Part shown: positions 9,624 to 12,481 of the stretch, in pieces
Layout of the letters: each line of letters begins with the position of its first letter
Numbering within the stretch: position 1 is the first letter of the stretch
From: Chloroflexota bacterium
Lineage (GTDB): Bacteria; Chloroflexota; Anaerolineae; B4-G1
NCBI GenBank assembly: GCA_024232355.1
Contig: JAAEPW010000414.1
Location: 1 to 12,481 of the forward strand
Direction of reading: 5' to 3'
DNA length: 12,481 nucleotides
Position numbers and translations under genes: made by a program
The notes under the pieces: model-generated
Databases searched by the model: none
What the model saw: only the letters and a program-made list of their open reading frames with translations
What the model was told of the DNA's origin: nothing

Positions 9624-11634
9624 TTTTGAGACAAGAAGCGCCGCCGATCTGAGGAAGGTCGGGGCGCACAAGTACGCCATGCATAAGACGACAGATGTTT
9701 TATGCATGGCGTATGCCTTCGACGACGAGCCTGTTCAGTTATGGAAGCAGGGCGAAGAGTTGCCCGTTGATCTGATGCAACACGTCGAGGCGGGAGGTAG
9801 TGTCGTCGCCCATAATAGCTCCTTCGAATTGGCAATTTGGAACGCCCTCATCGTGGACCTTGGAGGACCGGAACTGACACCGGAGCAATGCCGTTGCACG
9901 ATGGCTATGGCGTTGGCGATGGGCCTGCCTGCCTCGCTCGATGCCGCAGCGAAGGCCGTCCAGTTGCCAATCAGCAAAGACAAGACCGGCGCTAAAATCA
10001 TGCTGAAATTGTGCAAGCCCCGACGCATAGAGAAGAGCGGGGACATCGTCTGGTGGGATGACCCGACTGATTATGAAACACTTTATAAATATTGCGTCCA
10101 GGATGTTGAAGTCGAACGCCAGCTTGAAGCCCGTCTCGTCCCGCTCAGTGAACGTGAACAGCATGTCTGGGTGCTGGACCAACATATCAACTCCCGTGGC
10201 GTTTTCGTCGACCTGCCCGTTATCCGCAACGGCATTCTCTTCGCCGAGAAGGCCCGGGACGACCTGAAAGATGAGATCAAAAGGGCGACGATGGGGGCGC
10301 TTGCTTCCGTCGCCCAGGTAGCGAAGATAACGGCGTGGTGTGGCGATAACGGGTATCCGATTGACAATCTCGCCGCCGCGACGATCCGCGAAGCACTGGA
10401 GGGGGATGATGTCCCGGCGACGGTGCGCCGTGTCCTGGAAATCCGGCAATCCTACGCCAAGGCGTCCACATCCAAGATGAACGCGATGGCGGCGGGGGCC
10501 TGCAATGATAGCCGGGTACGCGGTACCTTGCAGTACCACGGGGCGCATACAGGCCGTTGGGCAGGACGTCGTATTCAACCGCAAAATTTCCCTCGTCCCG
10601 TGATGAAAGAAACCGAAATCAACGTTGCCCTTGACCGGCTGGAAGAGGCTGACTGGGACGCGCTTCGTGCTATCGGTGAACCTTTGAACGTCCTGTCTGA
10701 TTGTCTGCGCGGCATGATCCGGGCGGCACCGGGGAATCGGTTGATAGCGTGTGACTTTTCTTCGATTGAAGCCCGCGCCCTGGCGTGGTTGGCGCATGAG
10801 CCTGAACCTCTTGATGTCTTTGAAAGGGGAGGCGATATTTATCTCCACGCTGCCTCCGGCATCTTCAACAGAAAGATCACAAAAGAAGACAAGGACGAAA
10901 GGCAGACGGGCAAGGTCGCCACGTTGGCCCTTGGCTATGCCGGGGGCGTCGGGGCCTTCCAACAGATGGCGACGGCTTACCGTGTCGAAGTGGACGACAA
11001 ACGTGCCGACAGAATCAAGAAGGCGTGGCGGGCCACCCATCCCAACATCGTCCAATATTGGCATGACATCGACGCGGCCGCCGTTAAGGCGATGTTGAAC
11101 CGGGGAACAGTCATCCCGGTTGGCAAACACATCGCCTTCCGCCGGTCGGGCACGTTCCTGCAATGCAGGCTGCCGAGCGGGCGCAAGATCACCTATCCCT
11201 ACCCTGAGGTCGAGACATGCGGATACTACAAGCGCCTGGAGGATGACAAGGTTGTCAGTGTGCGCCAGCACAAGCTCAACACAGACCCGATATATCTGGC
11301 GAAAAAAGAAGCTGGCGAAACCTGGGAACGCGACACGCTCTTTTATAGCGCAGCCAGTGGCATTCATTTTTTGCAGCACCCCACCTACGGCGGAAAGCTG
11401 GTCGAAAACATCGTTCAGGGGGTCGCCCGCGATCTGATGGTGTGGGCCATGTTCCGCATTGAGCAGGCGGGCTACCCCATCGTCATGACCGTCCACGATG
11501 AAATCGTGGTCGAGGTGCCTAAAACATTTGGAAGCAAGGATGAGGTCGAATGTCTGATGAAAAGAGTTCCCGGGTGGGCGAGGGGATGCCCGATAGACGT
11601 GGATGCCTGGGAGGGGAGCCGTTTCAGAAAATGA
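9601..11634 (+). CDS. Family A DNA polymerase with 3'-5' exonuclease domain
   Basis: The 677-aa replicative polymerase has a DEDD exonuclease domain at residues 1-180: exo I HIDFET (Asp8, Glu10), exo II AHNSSFELAIW (Glu76 where Asp is usual), exo III YCVQD (Tyr164, Asp168). The polymerase domain follows: HTGRWAGRRIQPQNFPR, motif A ACDFSSIEARALAW (Asp385, Glu390), motif B RQTGKVATLALGYAGG (Arg434, Lys438, Tyr446) and motif C TVHDEIVVE (His632-Asp633-Glu634). It matches the T7-like phage polymerases of DUF2800/DUF2815 modules in order and size; no 5'-3' nuclease domain is present. The position of E. coli Phe762 is Leu442. ATG at 9604 is an alternative start. The last codons overlap the primase start (ATGA). 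Confidence 0.93.
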   Translation: MMPIAHIDFETRSAADLRKVGAHKYAMHKTTDVLCMAYAFDDEPVQLWKQGEELPVDLMQHVEAGGSVVAHNSSFELAIWNALIVDLGGPELTPEQCRCTMAMALAMGLPASLDAAAKAVQLPISKDKTGAKIMLKLCKPRRIEKSGDIVWWDDPTDYETLYKYCVQDVEVERQLEARLVPLSEREQHVWVLDQHINSRGVFVDLPVIRNGILFAEKARDDLKDEIKRATMGALASVAQVAKITAWCGDNGYPIDNLAAATIREALEGDDVPATVRRVLEIRQSYAKASTSKMNAMAAGACNDSRVRGTLQYHGAHTGRWAGRRIQPQNFPRPVMKETEINVALDRLEEADWDALRAIGEPLNVLSDCLRGMIRAAPGNRLIACDFSSIEARALAWLAHEPEPLDVFERGGDIYLHAASGIFNRKITKEDKDERQTGKVATLALGYAGGVGAFQQMATAYRVEVDDKRADRIKKAWRATHPNIVQYWHDIDAAAVKAMLNRGTVIPVGKHIAFRRSGTFLQCRLPSGRKITYPYPEVETCGYYKRLEDDKVVSVRQHKLNTDPIYLAKKEAGETWERDTLFYSAASGIHFLQHPTYGGKLVENIVQGVARDLMVWAMFRIEQAGYPIVMTVHDEIVVEVPKTFGSKDEVECLMKRVPGWARGCPIDVDAWEGSRFRK

Positions 11635-12481
11635 TAAAACAGGATACAGCGTTACGGCTCGCGGAAGAAGGTTTTTACGTCTTTCCCCTGGTGCCTGATG
11701 GCAAAATTCCGGCCTTTGAAGGCTGGCAGGACGCCGCCACTCGCGCCGCCGACACGATTTGTGGCTGGTGGGAACGCGACCCTGATTACAACATCGGCAT
11801 CTTCACCGAAAAGTATGGGGATACCGGGCATCTGGTCGCACTTGATGTGGACATCAAGGACGGTAAAGCCGGTGCCGAGACGTTCCGGGGCTTGCGCCAG
11901 ACCCACGATATGCCGCGCACCCGGACGAACCTGACGGCGTCAGGGGGCAGACACATTATATATGCCGCTCACAAGCCCGTCAGATCGTCCGTGGAGCGTG
12001 TTGGCCCGGGACTGGATGTTCGATCCGCAGGAGGGTACATCGTTGGCCCTGGCAGCATGATCAGGGGCATGGAATATTCGAGTGACTGGGCCGCATTGCA
12101 CTACGCCCCGGAATGGTTAATCGAGAAGTGTGGCGCGCCCAAAGCCAGGAACAGTGAAGTGTTTCCCGCTATCGAAGAAACCGACACCGACGCAATTATC
12201 AAACGCGCTGTCGAATGGCTGAAAGGCGGTGCACCGGAGGCCATACAGGGGCGGCACGGCGACCAGACAACCTACACGGTGGCCGCGCGGCTGAAAGACT
12301 TTGGCCTGTCGGAATTGGCCGCCGTCGAATTGCTGGCGCACCACTGGAACGAGCAAAAGGCACATCCGACATGGGCGTACGAAGAGCTCGCGAAGAAGGT
12401 ATCGAACGCCTATGCCTACGGCATCGAGCCTCTCGGGGTGGCCGCTCCGCAGGCTGATTTTGATGAGATTGAAATACCGGA
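11631..12481 (+). CDS. Prim-pol (archaeo-eukaryotic primase-like) protein, 3' end cut by window edge
   Basis: 283 codons are visible. Residues 1-165 form a bifunctional primase-polymerase domain: FPLVPDGKIPAFEGWQDAAT, the metal-binding ALDVDIKDG (Asp72, Asp74), SGGRHIIYA (His108) and GLDVRSAGGYIVGPGS (Asp129). Residues about 195-265 (EAIQGRHGDQTTYTVAARLK, LLAHHWNEQKAHPTWAYEEL) fit the helical primase C-terminal domain that links to a helicase. Such proteins synthesise primers for the phage polymerase, and full-length relatives often continue into an AAA/SF3 helicase or a DUF3987-type region, which would lie beyond the edge. The start overlaps the polymerase stop (ATGA), with GGAGGGGAG upstream. 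A replicative helicase is expected in the missing part or in the next gene. Confidence 0.88.
   Translation, partial: MIKQDTALRLAEEGFYVFPLVPDGKIPAFEGWQDAATRAADTICGWWERDPDYNIGIFTEKYGDTGHLVALDVDIKDGKAGAETFRGLRQTHDMPRTRTNLTASGGRHIIYAAHKPVRSSVERVGPGLDVRSAGGYIVGPGSMIRGMEYSSDWAALHYAPEWLIEKCGAPKARNSEVFPAIEETDTDAIIKRAVEWLKGGAPEAIQGRHGDQTTYTVAARLKDFGLSELAAVELLAHHWNEQKAHPTWAYEELAKKVSNAYAYGIEPLGVAAPQADFDEIEIP

Noticed and set aside
9739..11496. A 585-codon minus-strand frame
   Set aside because: It lies opposite the DNA polymerase, whose motifs A, B and C are intact. Long antisense frames are expected in GC-rich genes.

Overview
The window is the early/immunity and replication region of a temperate tailed phage or prophage. 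The host is probably an alphaproteobacterium: codon use is GC-rich and the protein families (ParB/MT-A70 fusion, DUF2800/DUF2815, family A polymerase, prim-pol) are the kind seen in Rhizobiales, Rhodospirillales and Rhodobacterales prophages. The host assignment is an inference from protein style. No bacterial housekeeping gene or tRNA is visible.

Leftward (minus-strand) early arm, about 3417 to 1. A consensus-like promoter with flanking operators drives a tightly packed series. In order of transcription these are a frameshifted, shortened small gene (3196-3365), an 85-aa protein, a Cys-rich 124-aa protein, a 106-aa HTH-like protein, a ParB-N/MT-A70 adenine methyltransferase fusion, a chain of three coupled small genes (78, 49 and 79 aa) and a lipoprotein that runs off the left edge. 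Most of these are accessory functions such as DNA modification and cell-surface change.

Immunity region, about 3390 to 5440. A short CI-type repressor (minus) and a Cro-type protein (plus, apparently leaderless) diverge from an operator region at about 4622-4708. The sites there share a consensus (ATACGY-N5-RCGTAT) with the operators of the leftward promoter. The stretch between the left operators and the repressor holds a dead IS200/IS605-type Y1 transposase with a probable right-end hairpin. It is followed by a small AT-rich unit: a strong promoter, two identical 15-bp palindromes and two abutting small ORFs, in the position of lambda rexAB. A CII-position HTH regulator follows cro.

Rightward replication arm, 5443 to the right edge. 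A continuous operon with many overlapping stop/start codons encodes a RuvC-like resolvase, a DUF5664-type putative nucleotide hydrolase, a SNF2-type helicase, a Cas4/RecB-like DUF2800 nuclease, a DUF2815 ssDNA-binding protein, a small protein, a family A DNA polymerase with proofreading domain and a prim-pol primase (cut by the edge). Together they form a nearly self-contained replication and recombination set. A rho-independent terminator lies inside the operon between the ssDNA-binding protein and the polymerase module and probably lowers polymerase expression relative to the binding protein.
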